Assembly (NCBI GenBank): GCA_021373135.1
Contig: JAJFTH010000002.1
Coordinates: 1 to 64,000, forward strand
Direction: 5' to 3'
DNA length: 64,000 nt
Source of the DNA: Bacteroidales bacterium
Lineage (GTDB): Bacteria > Bacteroidota > Bacteroidia > Bacteroidales > UBA1402
Below the pieces are notes generated by a model that saw nothing but the letters and a program-made list of their open reading frames with translations, had not been told where the DNA came from and did not search any database. Made by a program: the position numbers and the translations under genes. Shown one piece after another: positions 53,501-62,106 of this stretch (the first letter of the stretch is position 1; each line of letters starts with the position of its first letter).

Positions 53501-56500
53501 ATTAAAAGAACACCATATTTATCAAAAACAGCTTTAATAATTGGTTTCAATTCCACATTGGTCTGATTAAAAGTAATGACATAATTTCAGAAATAGGCTT
53601 ATATGCCATGTTTCAATTCCACATTGGTCTGATTAAAAGAAAGACGCGGACTCTCCCCATTGCCCCGAATTGACAGGTTTCAATTCCACATTGGTCTGAT
53701 TAAAAGGGCATCGACTTGGAGACTTTAGAGGGTATGATCCTGGTTTCAATTCCACATTGGTCTGATTAAAAGTTCTGGGCTGCAGCCCAGGTTAAGGGTG
53801 CTAATTAGTTTCAATTCCACATTGGTCTGATTAAAAGCCAATTGATGGATTCAAGTCTTCAACTTTTACCCTGTTTCAATTCCACATTGGTCTGATTAAA
53901 AGCAAGTCTGCTTACCGGTTTCCCGTTTTCATCCAGGTTTCAATTCCACATTGGTCTGATTAAAAGACTTTGCCATGTTCACATTCCCTATCCGGGTAAG
54001 ATCGTTTCAATTCCACATTGGTCTGATTAAAAGAACGAAATGGAATAAAGCAGATGATTGTTTACCCGAGTTTCAATTCCACATTGGTCTGATTAAAAGC
54101 AAATCCAACCATCACTTATTCGCAGATAACATCTTGTTTCAATTCCACATTGGTCTGATTAAAAGATATTGACGGGATAGAGGCGAGTGAAACTAAACCT
54201 ATGTTTCAATTCCACATTGGTCTGATTAAAAGGGTATTGACCGTCTGGTCCAACTTCTTTTTCTCTTCGTTTCAATTCCACATTGGTCTGATTAAAAGCC
54301 TTATCGGAACGTATGACGCTTCAGGAAATTTCAGTTTCAATTCCACATTGGTCTGATTAAAAGCCACTAAAGGCACATCCCAGACATCCACATACCGGTT
54401 TCAATTCCACATTGGTCTGATTAAAAGAACCGTTCCCGCATTATCCGACTTCGCGGAACAGAGTTTCAATTCCACATTGGTCTGATTAAAAGTAAATGAG
54501 AATTTAAACGCTAAAATAACCATCATAGGTTTCAATTCCACATTGGTCTGATTAAAAGATTGCTTCTCTCTCATAGATCATCTCCGCGTCCTCTGTTTCA
54601 ATTCCACATTGGTCTGATTAAAAGTAATGGGAAAAGAGTCTTTATTCAAAGGGAAATAGGTTTCAATTCCACATTGGTCTGATTAAAAGATGCCTACGCA
54701 TCAAATCCGAGTTGGTATGAAGAGTTTCAATTCCACATTGGTCTGATTAAAAGTTACATAGAATCCTAAAGCAATATCTGTATCTGCGTTTCAATTCCAC
54801 ATTGGTCTGATTAAAAGTGTGTCAGCCTCAATTAAGGATAATATTACATTTGTTTCAATTCCACATTGGTCTGATTAAAAGTTTGCTCTTACGTCCCGAA
54901 ATACCACTCTTTCGGTGTTTCAATTCCACATTGGTCTGATTAAAAGGAAAAGGAGGGTAAGTCTTTGACGGACGATAAGCGTTTCAATTCCACATTGGTC
55001 TGATTAAAAGTCATCCCGGTAGACACGATATTTTACATAATAGCAGTTTCAATTCCACATTGGTCTGATTAAAAGGGGCGGTACTATTTTCCCGGGCAAG
55101 TGTTTTTTTAGTTTCAATTCCACATTGGTCTGATTAAAAGAACCTTATATTCTAATGTGTGCAAACTATACGCAGGTTTCAATTCCACATTGGTCTGATT
55201 AAAAGAAAGCTACACGATAAAAGTCACCAACCGTGCCGCGGTTTCAATTCCACATTGGTCTGATTAAAAGAAAATGAATTTTTAAACATTGAAAGAAGCC
55301 GTTATTAGTTTCAATTCCACATTGGTCTGATTAAAAGTATGAGGAAAAAGTTGCACCTCAAAGATCAAACATGTTTCAATTCCACATTGGTCTGATTAAA
55401 AGATTTATGTCTGAATGTCGCCCATCTTCCGCACCGAGGTTTCAATTCCACATTGGTCTGATTAAAAGTAAAAGGCTGCCGAACTTCTTCACCGACACTC
55501 ATACGTTTCAATTCCACATTGGTCTGATTAAAAGGCGGGAAGATACCCTAAAACATTCAGGTTTGACAGCGTTTCAATTCCACATTGGTCTGATTAAAAG
55601 CACTAAACCCAATTAAAAAACCCGGCTTCCTATGACGTTTCAATTCCACATTGGTCTGATTAAAAGAGCGGATTTTGCGATAAATGTATCTGGGGATTCA
55701 AGTTTCAATTCCACATTGGTCTGATTAAAAGAATTTAAAGCTCGCCGTAAAATCATTAAACAACGAAGTTTCAATTCCACATTGGTCTGATTAAAAGTCT
55801 ATCTCTTTTTTACCGATATAATCTTCAAGATCTTGTTTCAATTCCACATTGGTCTGATTAAAAGAAGAAATAGAAAAGATTTTCAAATTAGAGATAACAG
55901 GTTTCAATTCCACATTGGTCTGATTAAAAGCTGATAGTTCCATACAAGGACTGAAGCACGTATAGTGTTTCAATTCCACATTGGTCTGATTAAAAGCTTG
56001 TAGATTCTTTGATTATCACCGTCAAAGAGCTGTTTCAATTCCACATTGGTCTGATTAAAAGCTGGCCGGAATAGATATAAAATTCATTCAAGAAATACTG
56101 TTTCAATTCCACATTGGTCTGATTAAAAGGAACAATATTCGTATAACCCCGCACACTGATTCAGTTTCAATTCCACATTGGTCTGATTAAAAGAAAGCTA
56201 CACGATAAAAGTCACCAACCGTGCCGCGGTTTCAATTCCACATTGGTCTGATTAAAAGTCGGCATAGCGTTCTACAGCTGTCCCCAATTCCTGTTTCAAT
56301 TCCACATTGGTCTGATTAAAAGATCGGCCTGATCTGAACTAATATGGTTCAATTCTTGTTTCAATTCCACATTGGTCTGATTAAAAGGTTTAGTTTTCAT
56401 CTTGTTCAAGAACATCAATTAGTGTTTCAATACCACATTGGTCTGATTAAAAGACAGGTATTCGTTCTCCATATTCATACTGTCTGTCGTTTCAATTCCA

Positions 56501-57105
56501 CATTGGTCTGATTAAAAGCAGAAAAACTGAATAAGTTGTCGTTAACAATACAAACGTTTCAATTCCACATTGGTCTGATTAAAAGCTGCTAAAAAACGTA
56601 TTTTTCTTCCAAATGTACCTGTTTCAATTCCACATTGGTCTGATTAAAAGTTAGCTATAAATCATCTATTGAAATTAAGTAGCGAGTTTCAATTCCACAT
56701 TGGTCTGATTAAAAGTGCTAACAAACTATAAAGAATAGTGTCTTTTTCATTGTTTCAATTCCACATTGGTCTGATTAAAAGATCGTAGATTATCTACCTA
56801 CGATTCCAAGACAAAGTTTCAATTCCACATTGGTCTGATTAAAAGAATCCGTTTTTCTTTTGTGACGATAAGCTAACCCCGGTTTCAATTCCACATTGGT
56901 CTGATTAAAAGTAGTTTGGAGTAGGCGGCCTGGATATAACTTAACTGGTTTCAATTCCACATTGGTCTGATTAAAAGGTTATAGACTTGTGGGTGTATGT
57001 GAAAATACCGGGTTTCAATTCCACATTGGTCTGATTAAAAGAAAACATACAATTATGGAAACAATCTTAAAAGCCGTTTCAATTCCACATTGGTCTGATT
57101 AAAAG
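50594..57105 (-). CRISPR. CRISPR array, 100 repeats and 99 spacers, transcribed leftward
   Basis: The 30-bp repeat reads GTTTCAAT...GATTAAAAG on the plus strand. On the minus strand it ends in ATTGAAAC, the 3' handle usual for type I-B repeats, so crRNAs are read leftward from the cas side. By hand I count 100 repeats; spacers are 34-38 bp, mostly 34-37. Repeats are identical except the first (50594, A instead of G at its outer edge) and one at 56424 (one T to A). The degenerate repeat lies at the end far from cas genes, as expected for the leader-distal end. One spacer occurs twice. Short reading frames across the array are artefacts of the repeats. Confidence 0.98.
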
Positions 57106-57328
57106 CCGACAAAACAACCAAAGTTCTTGATTGATTTTCAACCTTTTATATTTTGCAAAACTACAAATTTTTTATTGAAAAGTTGTCGATGTACAATGCT
57201 ATAAAAAGCACCGTACATCGACAATATATATTAAAGTGGTGTATTTCAGTATGTCAAAGAACTAACAGCGTACTTATTCTTCCTTTTCTACGCTCAAAAA
57301 AGCTAATTATATATTGTTCGACAATTTC
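57106..57328 (-). promoter_or_regulatory. CRISPR leader with candidate promoter and 12-bp dyad
   Basis: This AT-rich 223-bp stretch lies between the first repeat and the cas2 stop. TAGTTTTG on the minus strand (57156-57163) fits TAnnTTTG and would start transcription about 44 bp before the first repeat. TTGTCGATGTAC (57183-57194) and GTACATCGACAA (57213-57224) are a perfect inverted repeat with an 18-bp spacer. It could be a terminator for the cas genes, a leader binding site for Cas1-Cas2 or an accessory protein, or an operator. Confidence 0.7.
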
Positions 57329-57601
57329 CTAAAGAAAATTATCTATGCTACTGCGCTCTTTACCAATGATTTCCTTTTCTAGCCACTTCTCATTGCGACT
57401 TTTGAAAATGATCAGACTATCTTCGTCTTCTTTCATTATCAATTTTGCTTTTATTTGAAGTTCCTTCAGCTTCACTTCGCTTAATTCACCCTCAAAAACA
57501 GAGTTCTGAATCCAGCTAAGATATTTCCGACAGAGTTTAAGCATCTTTGCTACCCTTTTTTCTCCACAATCGTACACCAAAATAATATACACTACCACCA
57601 C
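57329..57601 (-). CDS. cas2: CRISPR adaptation protein Cas2
   Basis: This 90-residue protein is the small ferredoxin-fold partner of Cas1. The first beta strand with its conserved aspartate reads VVYIILVYDCGEKRVAKM, and RKYLSWIQNSVFEGEL is the helix-loop that follows in I-B Cas2. It forms the Cas1-Cas2 integrase that inserts new spacers at the leader end. It overlaps cas1 by 10 bp, so it is translationally coupled. The leader follows its stop codon directly. Confidence 0.93.
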   Translation of the reverse strand: MVVVYIILVYDCGEKRVAKMLKLCRKYLSWIQNSVFEGELSEVKLKELQIKAKLIMKEDEDSLIIFKSRNEKWLEKEIIGKERSSIDNFL

Positions 57602-58608
57602 ATTTTAAAAGGTTTATACTCTTCCATGCCTAACAAATGTTTGCTCAGTTTATAACACTCAAGTTTTATCAGATGTTTATAGCTCACACTACGATTTAAG
57701 GTGCGGTGTTGAATGGTTTCGTTCAAACGTTCTTCAAAAGCTTTGACGAAAATCTTTTTACCGGTTTCATTCAACAAACATCGGTTCAATTTTTTGTCGA
57801 AATGCTTTTCTTGTATTTCTTTCTTATTCAACACCTTAAAAATAACGCGATCCACCAATAACGGTTTGAAGATTTCAGAGATATCCAAAGAAAGCGAATA
57901 TCGACGTTCTCCGGGAGTGTGAAGATAGCTGATGGTCGGATTCAGTTGCGTTTGATGGATTGCTCGCAGACATTGGCTATAGCACATCATATTGCCGAAC
58001 GAAATCAAGGCATTCACTTCATTTTCGGGCGGTTGCTTGGTCCGGTTGCCCATTTCAAAGTCATTCAAAATTAGATTAAAGGCATCATAATAAGCCATCC
58101 GAATGTTTCCTTCCAACCCCATCAGTTCGTCAACAGCCGATACATTCGGAATCCTGGCTGCATAGTCTTCGATCAATTTGATGATTGGCTCCATGTCACG
58201 CCCACGACTGTTGTAGTATTTCAGGTTCTTCACCATATTGAAAGCGGCACCTTCAATAAACTTCCGAGCAATGATTACACGTTTTTTCTTATCCTGATAA
58301 TAGGCGGTTTGAGCCAAAATCATCCGACCGGAAAGCAAGAAATCCTTGGGCATAAAGGATCCGGTATAGTTCTCATAATAATCGAAAAAATGTACAGCAA
58401 TGTCATTTTGTCCCAAGAAATTGTACAAGGAACTTTTTGCAGTCAGCGAACCAAAAATATACAAATCACTGATCGTCTCAACCGGCAAATAGCGAGCCTG
58501 ACCTTCGCGTTCGATACCGTTTTCATCCTCTTCAACAGGCGTAAACTTTAAGGTATTATCCTTTCGTTCAAGATGTCCGGGGTTAAACAAATAGTAGGTT
58601 TTTTTCAT
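57592..58608 (-). CDS. cas1: CRISPR-associated integrase Cas1 (I-B type)
   Basis: This 338-residue protein is a Cas1 integrase. The catalytic glutamate lies in MGLEGNIRMAYYDAFN and the histidine in SYLHTPGERRYSLSLDISEIF, with the aspartate following. The opening YYLFNPGHLERKDNTL is the I-B form. It integrates spacers with Cas2. It overlaps cas4 by 4 bp and cas2 by 10 bp. No truncation is seen. Confidence 0.95.
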   Translation of the reverse strand: MKKTYYLFNPGHLERKDNTLKFTPVEEDENGIEREGQARYLPVETISDLYIFGSLTAKSSLYNFLGQNDIAVHFFDYYENYTGSFMPKDFLLSGRMILAQTAYYQDKKKRVIIARKFIEGAAFNMVKNLKYYNSRGRDMEPIIKLIEDYAARIPNVSAVDELMGLEGNIRMAYYDAFNLILNDFEMGNRTKQPPENEVNALISFGNMMCYSQCLRAIHQTQLNPTISYLHTPGERRYSLSLDISEIFKPLLVDRVIFKVLNKKEIQEKHFDKKLNRCLLNETGKKIFVKAFEERLNETIQHRTLNRSVSYKHLIKLECYKLSKHLLGMEEYKPFKMWW

Positions 58609-59117
58609 AGTTCAACTTCACCTGAATAACAAAAATCATAATAGCTGCAATTTTTACAGATTCTGGAATGAATCGTAGCCGGGCATTCATCACTTTCAAC
58701 AATTCGCCGGATATCATCCTCAATGACATTCAACTGCTTCCGGTCTTCATCCGATAATAAAACCTTGTTTGTCTGCCGCAACGCAGGGTATTCCAACAAA
58801 CCAGTAACGCCCTCAATGCCATTCCGTTCCAATACAAATATATAATACTTTACCTGCCATTCGTGCGCTTCTTCAATTTTATCAGATTTCTTAATTTCAT
58901 GAATTATCTTGTTGCGGGCATCGTAAAAGTCAATCTTGATGCCGTCAATCTCCATTTCCTCATAACGCTCAGGACGCTGTGGATAAGATGCCTCATGAAG
59001 CAATTTACCTTCAAAAACCAGGTCGGAAGTGTGCTCCATTGCAATTCCATTTGCAAACAGCCAAAGTTTTCGCTTGCAAACAAAATAGTAATTGAAATGA
59101 GTTCCGGTAATGTTCAT
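58605..59117 (-). CDS. cas4: Cas4 iron-sulfur exonuclease
   Basis: This 170-residue RecB-like nuclease trims new spacer precursors and helps select those with a proper PAM. The four cluster cysteines are C14 (YFVCKRKLW) and C154, C157 and C163 (RICKNCSYYDFCYSG). The nuclease site has GIKIDFYD and IIHEIKKSDK (acidic and E-x-K residues). It begins the cas4-cas1-cas2 block and overlaps cas1 by 4 bp. A 27-bp gap separates it from the chimeric remnant upstream, which separates it from cas3. Confidence 0.93.
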   Translation of the reverse strand: MNITGTHFNYYFVCKRKLWLFANGIAMEHTSDLVFEGKLLHEASYPQRPERYEEMEIDGIKIDFYDARNKIIHEIKKSDKIEEAHEWQVKYYIFVLERNGIEGVTGLLEYPALRQTNKVLLSDEDRKQLNVIEDDIRRIVESDECPATIHSRICKNCSYYDFCYSGEVEL

Positions 59118-59144
59118 ATCTAAAATGTATAAGGGCTTTTCAAG

Positions 59145-59549
59145 TTATAAGTCCATCTGTTTATATCTTTTGATTATTTCCCGATTTTCTGTGACCTTAT
59201 CTGTGACCTCACCAGTGACCTTTTCAGTGACCTCACCAGTCAAAGGAACACTAACCCGAAAAATATCATCTTCCAGAAAAACAATTTTTTCGCTTCTGGA
59301 ATATGCTTTTGAATATTTATAGACATTTCGCAGACCGGTTCCAAATTCTTCCGAACGCCCCATCTGAGTAAAGATCTGTGCCAGGCAAGGATTCTTCGGA
59401 AAAGGTTGAAAGGTGTCCGGGTACAATTGATCGTACACATGTGGCTTATTGGCATTACTTGTTTCAACCTTATTATTGTAAATGACAAATATTTCAGGAG
59501 GAACGCCTTCCTTTTCCGCAATTTTTAATATCTCGCTCTGTAAAATCAT
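59145..59549 (-). pseudogene. chimeric remnant: AbiEii N-terminus joined to AlbA_2-protein C-terminus
   Basis: This 134-codon frame starts at ATG 59549, overlapping the stop of the AbiEi-like gene as TGATG, the normal abiEi-abiEii junction. Its first ~19 residues (MILQSEILKIAEKEGVPPE) look like the start of an AbiEii nucleotidyltransferase. From about residue 20 (position ~59492) the sequence changes to the C-terminal half of an AlbA_2/Schlafen ATP-binding protein: VIYNNKVETSN, PFPKNPCLAQIF and GRSEEFGTGLRNVYKY. The nucleotidyltransferase GGT and DxD motifs are lost. The end holds 12-bp tandem units encoding EVTEKVTGEVTDKVTE. The simplest reading is an in-frame deletion that joined two genes. 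It may still be translated. Confidence 0.75.
59185..59244 (-). repeat. 12-bp tandem repeat in the chimeric remnant
   Basis: About four and a half 12-bp units with core GTGACC (plus strand) encode alternating EVT/KVT tetrapeptides. Length can change by slippage without frameshift. Confidence 0.8.
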
Positions 59550-60403
59550 CAATACATTTTTTTGATTATTTCCAACAACTTCTCTCTGGGAATATTGACC
59601 CTGATTTTCCATTTACTAATAAACTCTCCGGTGTCTTCTCCCATCGGGTCTAACAGCGTGTAGCGATTATTTACCATTTTCTGGACATCTGTTTGAAAAA
59701 CCCTGAAAGTATTCAATTCAAACAGTTCAGACAAAAAAGCTAACCGCTTCAATACTGAAATATTATTCATTTGCTTTCCATAAGCCAACAACTTGGTGCT
59801 ACTGATTTTCGCCTCATAAAATGCCCTGATCAGCTCTTCGTATCCTCCGGAATATTGCGGCAAATCAAAACAATCCAGTAAAGTCTTTTCCACATCCGTC
59901 ACCCGAAAACGCTCATTACCAAAGCCCATCTGCATGATGCCGCAGACTTTCTCAGTCTTCACCTTGACAAACTTATAGCGAACATTAAATACTTTTTTGT
60001 CCTTCTTTTGTAAACCCGATTGTGAGAAGACAACATTCGGAATCTGCTCCGTCAGATGATGAAGGTTTAACGCCGACCAGTAAGCGATGGCACTATCTTT
60101 ATGCAAAGCATTGGCGATTACGTAAGGGTTTCTGAAATTTCTAATACAGTAAAGGCCCTTTTCTATTCGCGAAAGCTGTTCATTGCGTATCAGTTTCTTT
60201 AAGACCGGCTTCAAATCATCGTATTTCTTCCCTGTTAAAGGCACGAGAGAATCTATATCAATAACGGTCATCTCGTTATCGACAAGAATATTCATTATTC
60301 TGGAATCTTCACTTTGCAAATTTGCTTTATGTGATAGTTTTTCGAATACAAGAATATTCATTATTCTGGAATCTTCACTGGTGGAAATGTTATTAAAAGA
60401 CAT
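59549..60403 (-). CDS. AbiEi-type antitoxin/transcriptional regulator without an intact toxin
   Basis: This protein (up to 284 residues) is of the AbiEi antitoxin type. A winged helix (VPLTGKKYDDLKPVLKKLIRNEQLSRIEKGLYCI) is followed by NPYVIANALHKDSAIAYWSALNLHHLTEQ and VTDVEKTLLDCFDLPQYSGG. The start is uncertain: ATG 60403 gives two copies of SEDSRIMNILV in the N-terminus, whereas the ATG inside the second copy (near 60298) would leave the 32-bp DNA repeats as a leader. A TATATTTG promoter lies at 60440-60447. The toxin that should follow is reduced to the remnant at 59145-59549, so this is probably an orphan antitoxin. Confidence 0.8.
   Translation of the reverse strand: MSFNNISTSEDSRIMNILVFEKLSHKANLQSEDSRIMNILVDNEMTVIDIDSLVPLTGKKYDDLKPVLKKLIRNEQLSRIEKGLYCIRNFRNPYVIANALHKDSAIAYWSALNLHHLTEQIPNVVFSQSGLQKKDKKVFNVRYKFVKVKTEKVCGIMQMGFGNERFRVTDVEKTLLDCFDLPQYSGGYEELIRAFYEAKISSTKLLAYGKQMNNISVLKRLAFLSELFELNTFRVFQTDVQKMVNNRYTLLDPMGEDTGEFISKWKIRVNIPREKLLEIIKKMY
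60282..60379. repeat. two identical 32-bp direct repeats, each with an AGAATA-N5-TATTCT dyad
   Basis: 60282-60313 and 60348-60379 are identical and 66 bp (22 codons) apart. Each holds AGAATATTCATTATTCT on the plus strand, whose arms AGAATA and TATTCT are complementary. They are either a coding duplication or paired operators for the AbiEi-like regulator. Confidence 0.7.
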
Positions 60404-60439
60404 ATTGACGATTATTACATTTTGTTGTTAGATTAGTGT

Positions 60440-60447
60440 CAAATATA
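60440..60447 (-). promoter_or_regulatory. -7 box of the AbiEi-like gene
   Basis: TATATTTG on the minus strand fits TAnnTTTG and lies about 37 bp upstream of the longest start (60403). Confidence 0.55.
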
Positions 60448-60476
60448 ATACTTTTATTACAACGAAAAGTAATTAA

Positions 60477-62051
60477 CTATTTTTTCTTTTCCTTATCCAA
60501 ATAATTCAAAAGAGCTTTTCCCTTCGATGTAATCTGATATTTCAAGTTTGGGCTTTGTAGGCTTACACCTTCAGGACGTTTTATCAAATCCATTTCCAAA
60601 AGCGGATCGATAAAGCGTTTGGCGTTAAAAGAATGATTCGTGACGCCTATAGCATCTAACACTTCTTTTCTTTTGCCATTGCTTTTACTTAGGCACTTTA
60701 ATATCAGAGTAGATTCATTTAATATATCTCTGGAAATCAAATTACTAACCATCTTACTAACTAAGCTACTGTCTAAGTCACTGTCCAAGCTACTGTCTAA
60801 GCTACTGTCTAGGCTTGCGCCAACATCTCTTCTCGGTATTAGAATAATAAACTCCTCCCTAACCTTATCATCAATAAGCTGAATTTGCGGACATAGCTCC
60901 AAAGCACGACGGATCCCACTTCCAGCACCGGTATATGGCAATAGTACGTTTGCATTACTGAACAGCAGTTCATTCCGCGGAATAGATACCCCTCTGCGAA
61001 TTTTTTCTTCATTAAGCGACCCAGGCAAATTGCCCGGACTTATTATTTCAACCCGGTTATCAAAAATAAACAGCCGAATGGGAGACTGATGAAAATAATC
61101 CCGGTGTACCAAGGCATTGACCAATAACTCCATCAAAACACCATAAGGAATTTCCAACTCACCAAGCGTATTAAAGCCTGGCTCTACCTGGACATTTTTT
61201 AGATTCCTCTTCAGAAATTGCATCGCCGTTTCATACTGATGACTCAAATTACCCACCATATCAGGATCATCCAGCTTATCACGAAACGAAGAAACAGTCA
61301 AATCATTCCCGAGAAAACTAATACACTTAATCGTTAATACCGGACGAAAATGCTGCGGACGTTTCCCCAAAAGTAACAATGCCGCCAGCGTTAACTCACC
61401 TCCCTCACTGGCAAGATCTATATTCTGCAAAAGCTGCAACAACGATTGTCCCGGCACAATTGCCGATACAATCTGTTCCACCGAAGTCTCCTCCATCATC
61501 TGCATCGTTATGCCTTCAGCCTTACATTTTGCAGCATACCGTTTCAGCAAAAAAAGCTTCACCGTTTTAATGGATAAATCATTTACTGAACTTTCGGGAA
61601 TTAAACAACGATCAGCGTATAGTTGCCCGCAGCTCTGCATCATTTTAGCTAATTCAGAATTGGCAAAAACTTTCCGTTTATCCGAAGCATTCTTAATCCA
61701 GACAATTCCCTTATTATCTTTATAGGGCTTATCCGTACCTTCTTTAACGGTCGCCACCAGCACATTTCCATCTTCAGTTGTGACAGTTTCAGTAATAACA
61801 ACAATGGGCGGCTTGACATTCTCGGATGCAACATTAGCCAACAAATTGGTCGCTGCCTGCAACTCATCAAATGACAATCCGTTTATCTTACCAGTCTTAT
61901 CATTCACGCCGACAATAAGTATACCGCCGTTGGTATTGCTGAAAGCTACAAGCTCTGCCCCGAGTTTGTAGGCATCGGTTATGCGCTCCTTGAACTGGAC
62001 GGTGGAGGATTCGGCGCGGGAGATTATTTGTTTTAATTGGGTGATGAGCAT
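60477..62051 (-). CDS. AlbA_2/Schlafen-type ATP-binding regulator
   Basis: This 524-residue protein starts with a Schlafen AlbA_2 domain (ESSTVQFKERITDAYKLGAELVAFSNTNGGILIVGVND). A GHKL-type ATPase segment follows (LMELLVNALVHRDYF, RVEIISPGNLPG, GAGSGIRRALE). A four-unit 12-bp DNA repeat encodes SLDSSLDSDLDSSL as a hinge. A C-terminal winged helix follows. Such proteins are frequent in mobile and defence regions and are thought to be nucleic-acid or ATP sensors; no exact function is known. It stands between cas3 and cas4 on the same strand. Its motifs differ from those of the remnant at 59145-59549, so the two are paralogues, not one split gene. Confidence 0.85.
   Translation of the reverse strand: MLITQLKQIISRAESSTVQFKERITDAYKLGAELVAFSNTNGGILIVGVNDKTGKINGLSFDELQAATNLLANVASENVKPPIVVITETVTTEDGNVLVATVKEGTDKPYKDNKGIVWIKNASDKRKVFANSELAKMMQSCGQLYADRCLIPESSVNDLSIKTVKLFLLKRYAAKCKAEGITMQMMEETSVEQIVSAIVPGQSLLQLLQNIDLASEGGELTLAALLLLGKRPQHFRPVLTIKCISFLGNDLTVSSFRDKLDDPDMVGNLSHQYETAMQFLKRNLKNVQVEPGFNTLGELEIPYGVLMELLVNALVHRDYFHQSPIRLFIFDNRVEIISPGNLPGSLNEEKIRRGVSIPRNELLFSNANVLLPYTGAGSGIRRALELCPQIQLIDDKVREEFIILIPRRDVGASLDSSLDSSLDSDLDSSLVSKMVSNLISRDILNESTLILKCLSKSNGKRKEVLDAIGVTNHSFNAKRFIDPLLEMDLIKRPEGVSLQSPNLKYQITSKGKALLNYLDKEKKK
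60763..60810 (-). repeat. 12-bp tandem repeat coding the SLDS hinge
   Basis: Four 12-bp units, three identical AAGCTACTGTCT and one variant (plus strand), lie within the AlbA_2 gene. Unit loss or gain would change only the hinge length. Confidence 0.85.
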
Positions 62052-62106
62052 AATTTTGCAAAATATTTAATACATGATATCCAATATTACATTCAAATAG
62101 TATCTT

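Noticed and set aside
50594-57105. Array read rightward with the leader near hipA
   Set aside because: The minus-strand repeat ends in ATTGAAAC, the degenerate repeat is at the hipA end, and the AT-rich leader with a promoter box lies on the cas2 side.
59145-62051. AlbA_2 gene and chimeric remnant as two halves of one split gene
   Set aside because: The full gene already has its own ATPase and C-terminal segments (GAGSGIRRALE and the SLDS hinge), and the remnant's equivalent segment has a different sequence.
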